Origin: Streptomyces sp. NBC_01244
Lineage (GTDB): Bacteria > Actinomycetota > Actinomycetes > Streptomycetales > Streptomycetaceae
NCBI RefSeq assembly: GCF_035987325.1
Contig: NZ_CP108488.1
Span: 4,898,001 to 4,962,000, forward strand
Reading direction: 5' to 3'
Length of the DNA stretch: 64,000 bases
Below, in pieces: positions 24,577-33,802 of the stretch. Positions within the stretch are counted from its first letter, which is position 1. Every line of letters starts with the position of its first letter. The position numbers and the translations under genes are program-made. The notes below the pieces were generated by a model, which was not told the DNA's origin, made no database searches, and worked only from the letters and a program-made list of their open reading frames with translations.

Positions 24577-25296
24577 GTGTCACGTGCCGCACCGCCCCCG
24601 CACCGCAGCGCCGTCGCGGGGTTCCTGAGCCTGCTGGGCGAGGTCCTGATCACCGTGGGCCTGGTGCTCGGGCTGTTCGTGGCGTACTCGCTGTGGTGGA
24701 CGAACGTCCTGGCGGACCGGGACGCCTCCGCGCGCGGGGACGCGGTGCGCGAGCAGTGGGACCGGGCGGCGCCCTCGCAGACGGCGGCTGCGGCGCCGGG
24801 CGCGCTGGACGTCCAGGGCGGGATCGGCTTCCTGCACGTGCCGGCGATGAAGAACGGCGAGGTGCTGGTCAAGCGGGGCACCGGCTCGGATGTCCTGAAC
24901 GACGGCGTCGCCGGCTACTACACGGAGCCGGTCAAGTCGGCGCTGCCGTGGGACCCGGCAGGGGGCAATTTCGCGCTGGCGGCCCACCGCGACGGGCACG
25001 GGGCCAAGTTCCACAACATCGACAAGCTGAAGAACGGCGACGCGGTCGTCTTCGAGACCCGCGACACCTGGTTCGTGTACAAGGTCTTCGCCGAGCTGAG
25101 CCAGACCTCGAAGTACAACGTGGACGCGATCAGCCCGGTCCCCAAGGAGTCGGGCCGCACCGCGCCGGGCCGCTACATCACCCTGACGACCTGCACGCCC
25201 GTGTACACCTCGAAGTACCGCTACATCGTGTGGGGCGAGCTGGTCCGCACGGAGAAGGTCGACGCGAAGCGGAGCCTCCCGGCGGAGCTGCGCTGA
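24577..25296 (+). CDS. Class E sortase (third of three)
   Basis: The 239-residue protein begins at GTG 24577, 10 bp after the second sortase. It has a membrane helix (EVLITVGLVLGLFVAYSLWW), a His in FALAAHRDGHG and a Cys in ITLTTCTPVYTSKYR. The His loop reads AAHRD where the others have AGHR. Its stop codon lies in the left arm of the hairpin at 25290. Confidence 0.95.
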   Translation: MSRAAPPPHRSAVAGFLSLLGEVLITVGLVLGLFVAYSLWWTNVLADRDASARGDAVREQWDRAAPSQTAAAAPGALDVQGGIGFLHVPAMKNGEVLVKRGTGSDVLNDGVAGYYTEPVKSALPWDPAGGNFALAAHRDGHGAKFHNIDKLKNGDAVVFETRDTWFVYKVFAELSQTSKYNVDAISPVPKESGRTAPGRYITLTTCTPVYTSKYRYIVWGELVRTEKVDAKRSLPAELR

Positions 25297-25334
25297 CTTC
25301 GAAAGCGACAGCCTGTCTCTTTCGAAGTCAGCGC
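25290..25334. terminator. Bidirectional terminator containing both convergent stop codons
   Basis: A perfect 16-bp stem (25290-25305 with 25319-25334) and a 13-base loop. TGA of the sortase is in the left arm and the stop of the restriction-type gene is in the right arm. Confidence 0.88.
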
Positions 25335-26365
25335 AGGACCTGGAGCCGTACACCGGCACTCCAAGCCTCCAGAAGGCCCCTGTGCACGGCCGTGACACCG
25401 CCCTGGGCGGCAATGGCCAAGGACTCGCGCGTGAAGGCGCAGGTGGCGACGTAGAGGGCCACATCGGCCTGGTGGAGGACCTTGGAGGCCCCGAGGAACT
25501 TCTGCATCTCGCCGCTGAGCACGTGCCGGAAGGGCGCGAAGTTCTTGCACTGGACGGCGACCGAGCGTCCGTCCGCCGTCTTGGCGCTGATGTCGACCCC
25601 GCGGTCGCCGCCGTGCCCGCCGTACACCTCCACGCCGGTGCAGCCGTCGCGGCGCAGCAGGCCGGCGACGTGCTGCTGGAATTCCCGCCAGTGCATGGCG
25701 TCGATGGTTCCGATGACCCCGGTGAGGGCCTTTGTGTCCTGGCCGCGCTGGAGGCGGCTGAGCTGGAGGTCGTGCTCGATGAGCCGCTGCTGGATCTGCC
25801 GGACGTCCTCCCGGAGGGAGATCAGCTCGTGGCGCTGTTCGCCGGAGGTCTCGATGAGGACGTTCAGCATCGGCACGACGGTCTTGCCGAGCACGTCGGT
25901 GATGCGGTTGTCGATCCGCTCGTCGAGCTCGTCCCAACTAGGCTTGTGGATAAGGTTGTCCACAGGTCGTGTGTGGACCTCGGCCTCGGCGTCGAGGAGG
26001 TGGTTACGCACCTGACGTGCGACTTCGCTGTCCCTGAGGAGCATCCCGACGTTCAGGACGGCCCGACGGTGGAATACCGCGAGTGACGAAGCCTGTGACG
26101 GAATGTCACCGAGTTGCTTGAAGTAACTCAGTTCTGTACCTGTCAGAACCCGGTAGCCGTTGGACTCCAGTTCCTCGCGGTGGTCGAACAGCAGGGCGCG
26201 AATCACGACCTGGGTGACCTCGTAGTACGCCGCCACCATCGCCGTCGTCACATGCAGCCCGTCCGGCAGGAGTGACAGCACCTTCACCCTGTCCAGTACT
26301 TCCGTCCGCTCCAGGACGCTCGTGCGCAAGGTCTTGGACTCCAGCAGCACCGTTTCGTTGATCAT
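25328..26365 (-). CDS. Mrr-like restriction endonuclease fold protein
   Basis: The 345-residue protein has a C-terminal PD-(D/E)XK nuclease domain of the Mrr type: WREFQQHVAGLLRRDG, then GGHGGDRGVDISAK and VAVQCKNF, which carry the catalytic Asp and Gln-x-Lys. The N-terminal 80 residues (VTTAMVAAYYEVTQVVIRALL) look like a helix-turn-helix recognition module, and a coiled middle region joins the two. It may cut modified or foreign DNA. It stands alone with no methyltransferase nearby, as expected for a modification-dependent enzyme. Its leader contains a GTCC tandem repeat. Confidence 0.88.
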   Translation of the reverse strand: MINETVLLESKTLRTSVLERTEVLDRVKVLSLLPDGLHVTTAMVAAYYEVTQVVIRALLFDHREELESNGYRVLTGTELSYFKQLGDIPSQASSLAVFHRRAVLNVGMLLRDSEVARQVRNHLLDAEAEVHTRPVDNLIHKPSWDELDERIDNRITDVLGKTVVPMLNVLIETSGEQRHELISLREDVRQIQQRLIEHDLQLSRLQRGQDTKALTGVIGTIDAMHWREFQQHVAGLLRRDGCTGVEVYGGHGGDRGVDISAKTADGRSVAVQCKNFAPFRHVLSGEMQKFLGASKVLHQADVALYVATCAFTRESLAIAAQGGVTAVHRGLLEAWSAGVRLQVLR

Positions 26366-26366
26366 G

Positions 26367-26386
26367 GTCCGTCCGTCCGTCCGTCC
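26367..26386. repeat. Tetranucleotide repeat in the leader of the restriction-type gene
   Basis: Five copies of GTCC (GGAC on the coding strand) lie between a GGGAGG sequence and the ATG at 26365. Variation in copy number would change the Shine-Dalgarno spacing. Confidence 0.8.
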
Positions 26387-26425
26387 CTCCCGGGCGGGCT
26401 CTGCTGCCCACCCCCGTCCGGGCTA

Positions 26426-26436
26426 ACGAATTTCGT
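26426..26436. promoter_or_regulatory. Short palindrome upstream of the restriction-type gene
   Basis: ACGAATTTCGT is an 11-bp palindrome with a one-base centre, in a low-GC stretch 60 bp before the start. It may be part of a promoter or operator. Confidence 0.3.
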
Positions 26437-26455
26437 ACATATGAAGACACGCACG

Positions 26456-26496
26456 GAAAAAGGGTCCGGCCCCTCTCGTGGAGAGGGGCCGGACCC
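26456..26496 (-). terminator. Rho-independent terminator of the pknB operon
   Basis: A perfect 16-bp stem (26462-26477 with 26481-26496) and a 3-base loop are followed, on the minus strand, by a run of five T (26456-26460 plus). It lies 22 bp past the pknB stop. Confidence 0.92.
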
Positions 26497-26518
26497 GTTG
26501 GTGCTCGTTCCTGCGCGG

Positions 26519-28537
26519 TCAGCCGCCCAAGCCTCCGAAGAAGCCGCCGCCGTCGTTGCCGCCGTTCTGCTGGCCGTCGGGCGCCGTGTTCACGTTGATC
26601 ACCTGGCCGGGGGCCACCGGGCTGCCGACGGGCGGGTCCGTGCTCAGGATCCTCGCCTTGCCGTCCGAGGAGCCCGACAGGATGGAGCCGAAGACCAGAC
26701 CCTTGGCGGCCAGCAGTTCCCTGGCCTGGTTGACGGTCCTGCCGACCAGGTTCGGGACCACGAGCTGCTGGACCGGCTTGGCGACGGAGATGTTGACCGT
26801 CGAGCCGACGTCGACCTGGCTGTTGATGCCGGGGTCCTGGCCGACGACCGTCTTGGGGGCGGTGCCCGGGGGCGCGTCCACCTCCGTGACGCTGCCGAGC
26901 TTCAGCTTGAGGGCCTGCAGGGCCTTCGAAGCATCGGCCTGGCTCTTGCCGGTCAGGTCCGGGACGGTCACCTTGGAGATTTCCTTGGCCACCGTCAGCT
27001 CGATGGTCGAGCCCTTCTCGGCTTCGCCGCTCTTCGGGTTCTGCTCGATGACGGTGCCGGCGGGCCGCTCGGACTCGACCGTCTTCTTCTCGATCTGGAA
27101 GCCCTTGCCCTGGAGCTCCTTCTCCGCGTCGGCGATCGCCAGGTTGATCACGTTCGGGACGAGGACCTTGGGCGCGCCGGTGGAGACCTTCACCTTGACG
27201 ACGGAGTTCTTGTCGACCTTGAGGCCCTCGGCCGGGGACTGCTCGCAGACGCTGCCCTTGGGGACGGCGTCGCAGGGCATCTCACCGTCCTGCTGGACGA
27301 CGAGACCGACGTTGTCCCCGTTGGCCTTGGCGGCCTCCAGGGTTTCGCCGATGAGCTTGGGGACCACGGGCCGGTTGTCGGCGGTGGTCTCGAAGATGGA
27401 GCGCCCGATCAGGATCGCGCCGACCAGGACGAGGATGCCGGCGGTGACCAGCAGGATCGTGGAGGCCTTGCTCTTCTTCTGCGGACGCCGGCCGCGGCCG
27501 CCCTGGTCGTAGCCGCCCTGGTCCCCGTAGCCGTAGCCGCCGTCGCCCGGGGGCATCGGCGGGAGCATGGAGGTCTGGTTCGGGTCGGCGGTGCGCAGGG
27601 CGGTGGTGGGCTGGTCGTAGCCCTGGTGTCCGTAGCCGTGGCCCTGGTCGGGGTAGCCGTAGCCGGCGGCGCCCATGGAGGCGGTGGCCGCGACGGGCTG
27701 GCCGTCGAGGCAGGCCTCGATGTCGGCGCGCATCTCGTCGGCGGACTGGTAGCGGTAGTCGGCGTCCTTGACCAGCGCCTTCAACACGATCGCGTCCATC
27801 TCGGGCGTGATCTCGGAGTCGAAGTTCGACGGGGGCTGGGGCTCTTCCCGTACGTGCTGGTAGGCGACGGCGACCGGGGAGTCCCCGATGAACGGCGGAC
27901 GGACGGCGAGGAGCTCGTACAGCAGGCAGCCGGCCGAGTAGAGGTCGGACCGCGCGTCGACCTGCTCGCCCCTGGCCTGCTCCGGGGAGAGGTACTGGGC
28001 GGTGCCGATGACGGCGGCGGTCTGCGTCATGGTCATGCCGGAGTCGCCCATGGCGCGGGCGATGCCGAAGTCCATGACCTTGACCTGGCCGGTGCGGGTG
28101 AGCATGACGTTGGCGGGCTTGATGTCGCGGTGCACGATGCCGGCGCGGTGCGAGTACTCCAGCGCCTGGAGGATGCCGATGCACATCTCCAGGGTGCGCT
28201 CGGGCAGCAGCTTGCGGCCGGAGTGCAGGAGCTCGCGCAGGGTCGAGCCGTCGACGTACTCCATCACGATGTACGGGATGGAGATGTTGTCGACGTAGTC
28301 CTCGCCGGTGTCGTACACGGCGACGATCGCCGGGTGGTTGAGCGATGCGGCCGACTGGGCCTCGCGGCGGAACCTGGCCTGGAAGGACGGGTCGCGGGCG
28401 AGGTCGGCGCGCAGGGTCTTGACGGCGACGGTACGGCCGAGCCGGGTGTCGTGGGCGAGGTAGACCTCGGCCATGCCACCGCGGCCGAGCACGTGGCTCA
28501 GCTCGTACCGGCCGCCGAGGCGACGCGGCTCTTCCAT
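26519..28537 (-). CDS. pknB: Ser/Thr protein kinase with four PASTA domains (PknB/PkaF type)
   Basis: The start at ATG 28537 is chosen because GGAGAGGG lies about 12 bases upstream. The kinase domain (residues about 10-275) has GRGGMAEVYLA, VAVKTL, HRDIKPAN, DFGIAR and TAQYLSPEQ. A Gly/Tyr/Gln-rich linker is followed by one membrane helix (ILLVTAGILVLVGAILIG) and four extracellular PASTA repeats, which bind muropeptides. It phosphorylates cell-wall and division proteins, including the FHA proteins of the same operon, and is opposed by the PP2C phosphatase. It is the last gene before the terminator. Confidence 0.97.
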   Translation of the reverse strand: MEEPRRLGGRYELSHVLGRGGMAEVYLAHDTRLGRTVAVKTLRADLARDPSFQARFRREAQSAASLNHPAIVAVYDTGEDYVDNISIPYIVMEYVDGSTLRELLHSGRKLLPERTLEMCIGILQALEYSHRAGIVHRDIKPANVMLTRTGQVKVMDFGIARAMGDSGMTMTQTAAVIGTAQYLSPEQARGEQVDARSDLYSAGCLLYELLAVRPPFIGDSPVAVAYQHVREEPQPPSNFDSEITPEMDAIVLKALVKDADYRYQSADEMRADIEACLDGQPVAATASMGAAGYGYPDQGHGYGHQGYDQPTTALRTADPNQTSMLPPMPPGDGGYGYGDQGGYDQGGRGRRPQKKSKASTILLVTAGILVLVGAILIGRSIFETTADNRPVVPKLIGETLEAAKANGDNVGLVVQQDGEMPCDAVPKGSVCEQSPAEGLKVDKNSVVKVKVSTGAPKVLVPNVINLAIADAEKELQGKGFQIEKKTVESERPAGTVIEQNPKSGEAEKGSTIELTVAKEISKVTVPDLTGKSQADASKALQALKLKLGSVTEVDAPPGTAPKTVVGQDPGINSQVDVGSTVNISVAKPVQQLVVPNLVGRTVNQARELLAAKGLVFGSILSGSSDGKARILSTDPPVGSPVAPGQVINVNTAPDGQQNGGNDGGGFFGGLGG

Positions 28538-28752
28538 AACGTTGCAGCCCTCTCCGTCAGTCCCGACCGCACCGGTGTGTGGTCCGGCGGTGTGCTGTTC
28601 GCGCAAAGGCTACCGGCCGATCGTCGGTGATCGGTTCGTGACCACAGGCTGATACCGGACCGGTACCGTACGCTCGGATCCGGGCGGGGACAGTGACCCG
28701 GATCACATCTGTGGGCCCCTTGCGGCTCTCGCGTGGCCTTCCGCCCCGCCCG

Positions 28753-30219
28753 TTACCCCTTGTTGCTCTTGAGCACGGCTTCCATGACCGCCTTGGCGAC
28801 CGGGGCGGCGAGGCCGGCGCCGCTGATGTCCTCGCGGTCCGCGCCGCTGTCCTCGATCACGACGGCGACGGCGACCGGCGAGCTGCCGTCCGGGTTCTCG
28901 ACGTAGGAGATGAACCAGGCGTACGGGCGCTTCTTGTTGCCCTCGCCGTGCTGGGCGGTGCCGGTCTTGCCGCCGACGACGGCGTTCTTGATCCGGGCGG
29001 TCCTGCCGGTGCCGTTCTCGACGACGTTGACCATCATGTCCCGGACCTTCTTCGCGTTCTCGGCGGAGAGGGGACGGCTCATTTCCTGCGGCTCGTGCTT
29101 CTCGATGACGTCGACGTTGGGCGACTGCAGCTGGTCGACCATGTACGGCTTCATCAGCTTGCCGTTGTTGGCGATGGCGGCGGTGACCATGGCCATCTGG
29201 AGCGGGGTGGCCGCGGTGTTGAACTGGCCGATGGAGCTGAGGGCGTTGCCGTCCTTGCCCATGGTCTTGTCGTAGACGCTGGCGAAGGCGCGGACCGGGG
29301 TGTCGATCTTGTCGTTGTTGAAGCCGAACTTCTCGGCGGTCTTCACCATGTTGTCCCGCCCCACCTTGTCGCCCATGTTGGCGAAGACGGAGTTGCAGGA
29401 GACCTGGAGGGCGTAGTTGAGGGTGGCCTTGCCGCAGTTCGGGGCGTGGTTGACCATCTCGGTCTTGGTGCCCGGGAGGATGTACGGGTCCTCGGTGTCG
29501 GTCGGCGCGTTGACGTCGGTGACGACGCCGTGCTCCAGGGCCGCGGCGGCGGTGACCACCTTGAAGGTGGAGCCGGGCGGGTAGGTCTCGCGCAGGGCGC
29601 GGTTGACCAGCTTCTTGTCCTCGCTGTCCTTGAGCTCGACCCAGGCCTTCTCGTCGGCCTTCGAGTTGCCCGCGAAGGACGTGGGGTCGTACGAGGGGGT
29701 GCTGACCAGGGCGAGGATCGCGCCGGTGCGCGGGTCGATCGCCGCGACGGCGCCCTTCTTGTCGCCGAGCTTGTCGAACGCGGCCTTCTGCGCGGCGGCG
29801 TTGAGCGTCGTGACGACGTTGCCGCCCTGCTTCTTCTCGCCGGTGAACATGCCGATGGTGCGGTCGAAGAAGAGCCGGTCGTCGTTGCCGGTGAGGATGC
29901 CGTCCTCGAGGGACTCGAGCTGCGTGGAACCGAAGGCCTGCGAGGCGTAGCCGGTCACGGGGGACCAGAGCGGACCGTCCATGTAGGTCCGCTTGAACTT
30001 GTAGTCGCTGCCGTCGGTGACGGCGGAGCCGGTGATCGGCTTGCCCTCGACGATGATGTTGCCGCGCTCGGTGGCGTACTGGGCGATCTGGACCCGCCGG
30101 TTCTCCTTGCGGGTGCTCAGTTCCTCGGCCTTGACGTACTGGATCCAGTTGGTCCGCACGAGCAGTGCCAGGACGAGCAGCCCGCAGAAGATCGAGATGC
30201 GGCGCAGGGGCTTGTTCAT
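28753..30219 (-). CDS. pbpA: Class B penicillin-binding protein (PbpA)
   Basis: The 488-residue protein has an N-terminal membrane anchor (ISIFCGLLVLALLVRTNW) and a transpeptidase domain with STFK, SCN and KTGT, the three active-site motifs. It cross-links peptidoglycan with its SEDS partner FtsW/RodA, whose gene overlaps it by 4 bp. The 215-bp gap to pknB contains a weak GATCCGGG hairpin (28677-28704) and may hold a separate pknB promoter. Confidence 0.96.
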   Translation of the reverse strand: MNKPLRRISIFCGLLVLALLVRTNWIQYVKAEELSTRKENRRVQIAQYATERGNIIVEGKPITGSAVTDGSDYKFKRTYMDGPLWSPVTGYASQAFGSTQLESLEDGILTGNDDRLFFDRTIGMFTGEKKQGGNVVTTLNAAAQKAAFDKLGDKKGAVAAIDPRTGAILALVSTPSYDPTSFAGNSKADEKAWVELKDSEDKKLVNRALRETYPPGSTFKVVTAAAALEHGVVTDVNAPTDTEDPYILPGTKTEMVNHAPNCGKATLNYALQVSCNSVFANMGDKVGRDNMVKTAEKFGFNNDKIDTPVRAFASVYDKTMGKDGNALSSIGQFNTAATPLQMAMVTAAIANNGKLMKPYMVDQLQSPNVDVIEKHEPQEMSRPLSAENAKKVRDMMVNVVENGTGRTARIKNAVVGGKTGTAQHGEGNKKRPYAWFISYVENPDGSSPVAVAVVIEDSGADREDISGAGLAAPVAKAVMEAVLKSNKG

Positions 30220-31640
30220 GACGGGCGGACCACCTGGGTCATCTCGGAGTCGGGGGACGGAGCCGGGGCCGGGGCAGGGCGGCGTGCGGTGTCGCTGATC
30301 CGGATGAGGATGGCGATGAGGATCCAGTTCGCGAGGACGGACGAGCCGCCGGACGCGAGGAAGGGCATGGTCATGCCGGTCAGGGGGATGAGGCCCATGA
30401 CTCCGCCGGCGACCACGAAGATCTGGAGCGCGAAGGCACCGGAGAGGCCGATCGCGAAGAGCTTGCCGAAGGGGTCGCGGGCGGCGAGGGCGGTGCGCAC
30501 GCCCCGCTCGATGATCAGGCCGTAGAGCAGGAGGAAGGCCATGACCCCGGCGAGCCCGAGCTCCTCGCCGACGGTGGAGAAGATGAAGTCGGAGTTGGCG
30601 GCGAAGCCGATGAGGTCGGAGTTGCCCTGTCCCCAGCCGGTGCCGAGGACCCCGCCGGAGCCGAAGCTCATGATCGACTGGCCGACCTGCTCGCAGGCGC
30701 CGGACTTCTGGTAGCAGGCGAAGGGGTCGAGCCAGGCGGTGACGCGGGCCTTGACGTGGCTGGCGGTGGCGCCGACCACGGTGGCCCCGCCGACGCTCAT
30801 GAGCAGGCCGATGACGATCCAGCTCGTCCGCTCGGTGGCCACGTACAGCATGATCACGAACATGCCGAAGAAGAGCAGCGAGGTGCCGAGGTCGTTCTCG
30901 AAGACCAGGACGAGCAGGCTCATCGCCCAGATCATCAGGATCGGGCCGAGGTCGCGGCCGCGCGGCAGGTAGAGGCCCATGAAGCGGCGGCTGGCGAGTG
31001 CCAGGGCGTCGCGCTTGACCATGAGGTAGCCGGCGAAGAAGACGGCGATGACGATCTTCGCGAACTCGCCGGGCTGGATCGAGAACCCGCCGACGCTGAT
31101 CCAGATCTTGGCGCCGAAGACGTCGGCCCCCAGACCCGGGACCACGGGCAGGATCAGCAGCACGAGCGAGGCGGCCATCGAGATGTACGTGAACCGCTGG
31201 AGCACGCGGTGGTCCTTGAGGACCAGCAGCACGACGGCGAACAGCGCGATGGCCAGCGCCGTGTACATCATCTGCCGGGGCGAGGACTCGGAGAAGGCCC
31301 CGAACTGCCGCTTCGCGAGGTTCTGCAGCCGCTCGGACTGGTCGAGGCGCCAGATCAGGACGAGGCCCAGCCCGTTGAGGAGCGTGGCGATCGGCAGCAG
31401 CAACGGGTCGGAGTACTTGGCGTAGCGCCGTACGACGAAGTGGGCGATGCCCGCCAGCACGGCGAGGCCGAGCCCGTAGGTGAACATGCCCGGGGGCAGT
31501 TCGCCGTCGATCGACAGGCCCGCGTTGGCGTAGGCGAAGATCGTGATGACCACGGCGAAGGCGAGCAGCAGGAGCTCGGTGTTCCGCCGGCTCGGCGCCT
31601 CGATGGCGCCGATGGTGGTCGTGTTGGTGACAACGCTCAT
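30216..31640 (-). CDS. ftsW/rodA: SEDS-family peptidoglycan glycosyltransferase (FtsW/RodA)
   Basis: The 474-residue integral membrane protein has about 11-12 helices. It contains GAKIWISVGGFSIQPGEFAKI, the FENDLGTSLLFF loop carrying the conserved acidic residue, and GLIPLTGMTMPFLASGGSS, all typical of SEDS proteins. It polymerises lipid II with PbpA. The C-terminus is a short Pro/Ala tail. The start ATG is 31 bp after the phosphatase stop. Confidence 0.96.
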   Translation of the reverse strand: MSVVTNTTTIGAIEAPSRRNTELLLLAFAVVITIFAYANAGLSIDGELPPGMFTYGLGLAVLAGIAHFVVRRYAKYSDPLLLPIATLLNGLGLVLIWRLDQSERLQNLAKRQFGAFSESSPRQMMYTALAIALFAVVLLVLKDHRVLQRFTYISMAASLVLLILPVVPGLGADVFGAKIWISVGGFSIQPGEFAKIVIAVFFAGYLMVKRDALALASRRFMGLYLPRGRDLGPILMIWAMSLLVLVFENDLGTSLLFFGMFVIMLYVATERTSWIVIGLLMSVGGATVVGATASHVKARVTAWLDPFACYQKSGACEQVGQSIMSFGSGGVLGTGWGQGNSDLIGFAANSDFIFSTVGEELGLAGVMAFLLLYGLIIERGVRTALAARDPFGKLFAIGLSGAFALQIFVVAGGVMGLIPLTGMTMPFLASGGSSVLANWILIAILIRISDTARRPAPAPAPSPDSEMTQVVRPS

Positions 31641-31671
31641 GGTGTGGCGGGCCCCCTGTGCCCGCGTATGT

Positions 31672-33147
31672 CTACTGCTTCTCGCACAGGCCGACGACCT
31701 GCTGCTCGGCGGCAGTCAGGACGGGGCCGGGTGTTTGGTTGCCCTTGGCCTCGGCGGCACGCCGTTCCTCGTCCTTCTTGCACGCGGAGGTCTGGGTGCC
31801 CAGCTCGTCGATCTTCGTCCGGGCGGCGTCGAGGCTGCCTTCGCTGATCGTGTCCACGACCTGCTTGCGCTTGAAGGGCGGCAGGTACTTCAGTTCGATG
31901 TCGGGGCGGTCGGTCTCCACCTTGGAGAGCTCCAGCGGCCCCAGCTTCTGGCTGATCCCGCGGAAGAGCGCGACGTGCTCGTCCTTGACTCCGACGTAGA
32001 ACTGCGTCTGGGTCCAGCGGTAGCCCGCGTACAGGCCGCCGCCGATGACACCGAGGACCACGAGCAGCGTCAGCGTCCGCGCGGTCCACTTGCGCCCTTT
32101 GCCGCGGCGCCTGCGCGGGTGGTCGTACGTGTCCTCGTACCCGGAGTCCCCGTCGTACGGGTCCGGGTCGCCGAAGCTGCCGTACGCGTCGGCTCCGCCG
32201 CCCTGTCCCTGGGCGCCGTAACCGCCGTAACCCGGGGCCTCGCCGCTGCCGGGGGGGCCGAAGGCGCCGGCGGGCGGGGAGCTCTGGCGGCCGAGCCCGG
32301 AGGCGCGGCCGGCCGGGGTCTGCATGGCGTTGCCGCCGTCGAAGAGCTGGTGGTGCTGGTTCTCGGCGACCGCGCCGACGACGACCGGGGTGTCGTTGAC
32401 CTGGGCGGCCAGGGTGTCGCCGCTGTCGGTGTCGAGGACGTCGGCCACGATGCAGGTGATGTTGTCGGGGCCGCCGCCGCGCAGTGCGAGCTGGATGAGC
32501 GAGGCCACGGTCTCGCGGGGGCCGTGGTAGTCGGCGAGGGTCTCTTCCAGGGTCTGGTGGGAGACCACGCCGGAGAGCCCGTCGGAGCAGATCAGGTAGC
32601 GGTCGCCGACCCGGACCTCGCGGATGGAGAGGTCGGGCTCGACGATGTCGCCGCTGCCCAGGGCCCTCATCAGCAGGGAGCGCTGCGGGTGGGTGGTGGC
32701 TTCCTCTTCGGTGATCCGGCCCTCGTCGACGAGGCGCTGCACCCAGGTGTGGTCCTGGGTGATCTGCGTGAGGACGCCGTCGCGGAGCAGATAGGCGCGG
32801 GAGTCGCCGACGTGGACCAGGCCGAGGCGCTGGCCCGTCCACAGCAGGGCGGTGAGCGTGGTGCCCATGCCCTCCAGCTGGGGGTCCTCCTCGACCATGA
32901 CGCGCAACTGGTCGTTGGCGCGCTGCACGGCGGTGCTGAGCGCGGTGAGCATGTCGGAGCCCGGGACGTCGTCGTCGAGCTGCACGAGGGCGGAGATCAC
33001 CTCGGAACTGGCGACTTCACCGGCGGCCTGGCCGCCCATGCCGTCGGCGATCGCGAGGAGACGGGGCCCGGCGTAGCCGGAGTCCTCGTTGCCCTCGCGG
33101 ATCATGCCCTTGTGCGATCCGGCGGCGAACCGCAGGGACAGACTCAT
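31672..33147 (-). CDS. pstP: PP2C-type Ser/Thr phosphatase
   Basis: ATG 33147 gives 491 residues beginning MSLSLRF; the longer GTG start at 33204 is less likely because it adds a non-conserved segment. The metal-binding motifs REGNEDSGY, ADGMGG, GDSRAYLL, SDGLSG and GGPDNIT are all present. After the catalytic domain (about 240 residues) comes a Gly/Tyr/Ser linker, a membrane helix (LLVVLGVIGGGLYAGY) and an extracellular region of about 130 residues. It removes phosphates placed by PknB. Confidence 0.96.
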   Translation of the reverse strand: MSLSLRFAAGSHKGMIREGNEDSGYAGPRLLAIADGMGGQAAGEVASSEVISALVQLDDDVPGSDMLTALSTAVQRANDQLRVMVEEDPQLEGMGTTLTALLWTGQRLGLVHVGDSRAYLLRDGVLTQITQDHTWVQRLVDEGRITEEEATTHPQRSLLMRALGSGDIVEPDLSIREVRVGDRYLICSDGLSGVVSHQTLEETLADYHGPRETVASLIQLALRGGGPDNITCIVADVLDTDSGDTLAAQVNDTPVVVGAVAENQHHQLFDGGNAMQTPAGRASGLGRQSSPPAGAFGPPGSGEAPGYGGYGAQGQGGGADAYGSFGDPDPYDGDSGYEDTYDHPRRRRGKGRKWTARTLTLLVVLGVIGGGLYAGYRWTQTQFYVGVKDEHVALFRGISQKLGPLELSKVETDRPDIELKYLPPFKRKQVVDTISEGSLDAARTKIDELGTQTSACKKDEERRAAEAKGNQTPGPVLTAAEQQVVGLCEKQ

Positions 33148-33288
33148 GCGCACCTGCCCTGTCGACGCCTCGGGGTACAACCGGTCTCGAGCCACACTGC
33201 CCACCCTCCGGCCTGGAGCGCGCTCTGGTCCGTGTCCCCGGTGGGACGGACCGCTGCGGCTCGCTCGCTCCGCTCGCTCATTCTCGTA

Positions 33289-33792
33289 CTACTTCCGCAG
33301 CTCGATGACGGTCTTGCCGATGCGGATCGGGGCGCCCGGCGGAATGGGCGTCGGGGTGGTCAGCCGGGTCCGGTCGAGATACGTGCCGTTGGTGGACCCG
33401 AGATCCTCGACGATCCACTGGCCGTCACGGTCGGGGTAGATCCTGGCATGCCTGCTGGAGGCGTAGTCGTCGTCCAGCACGATCGTGGAGTCGTGGGCGC
33501 GGCCCAAGGTGATCGTCTGGCCGGCGAGGGCCACCGTGGTGCCCGTGAGGGTGCCCTCGGAGACGACGAGTTTGGTGGGCGCACCGCGGCGCTGGCGCTG
33601 CTGCGGTGGGGCCGCCGGCTGGCGGCCCTGCTGCGTCGGGGCGCCGGAAGCGCCCCCGCCGCGTCGGGAACCGCGCTGCGTGACTCTCGTACCGAAGAGA
33701 TCGCTGCGGATGACCTGGACGGCCACGATGACGAACAGCCACAGAACGGCCAGGAAACCCAACCGCATGACCGTCAGGGTCAGCTCTGACAT
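33289..33792 (-). CDS. fhaB: Membrane-anchored FHA-domain protein (FhaB/FipA type)
   Basis: ATG 33792 gives 167 residues. An N-terminal helix (MRLGFLAVLWLFVIVAVQVI) is followed by a Gln/Arg/Pro-rich linker and a C-terminal FHA domain with LGRAHDSTIVL, SSRHARI and LGSTNGTYLD. FHA domains read phospho-threonine marks, here probably those of PknB. The 11-bp gap to fhaA and the shared direction place it in the operon. Confidence 0.95.
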   Translation of the reverse strand: MSELTLTVMRLGFLAVLWLFVIVAVQVIRSDLFGTRVTQRGSRRGGGASGAPTQQGRQPAAPPQQRQRRGAPTKLVVSEGTLTGTTVALAGQTITLGRAHDSTIVLDDDYASSRHARIYPDRDGQWIVEDLGSTNGTYLDRTRLTTPTPIPPGAPIRIGKTVIELRK

Positions 33793-33802
33793 TGCCCCCG
33801 CT

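Noticed and set aside
28677..28704. GATCCGGG...CCCGGATC hairpin after pbpA as a terminator.
   Set aside because: Only 8 bp of stem, a 12-base loop and no T-run; pknB follows in the same operon, so I mention it only in passing.
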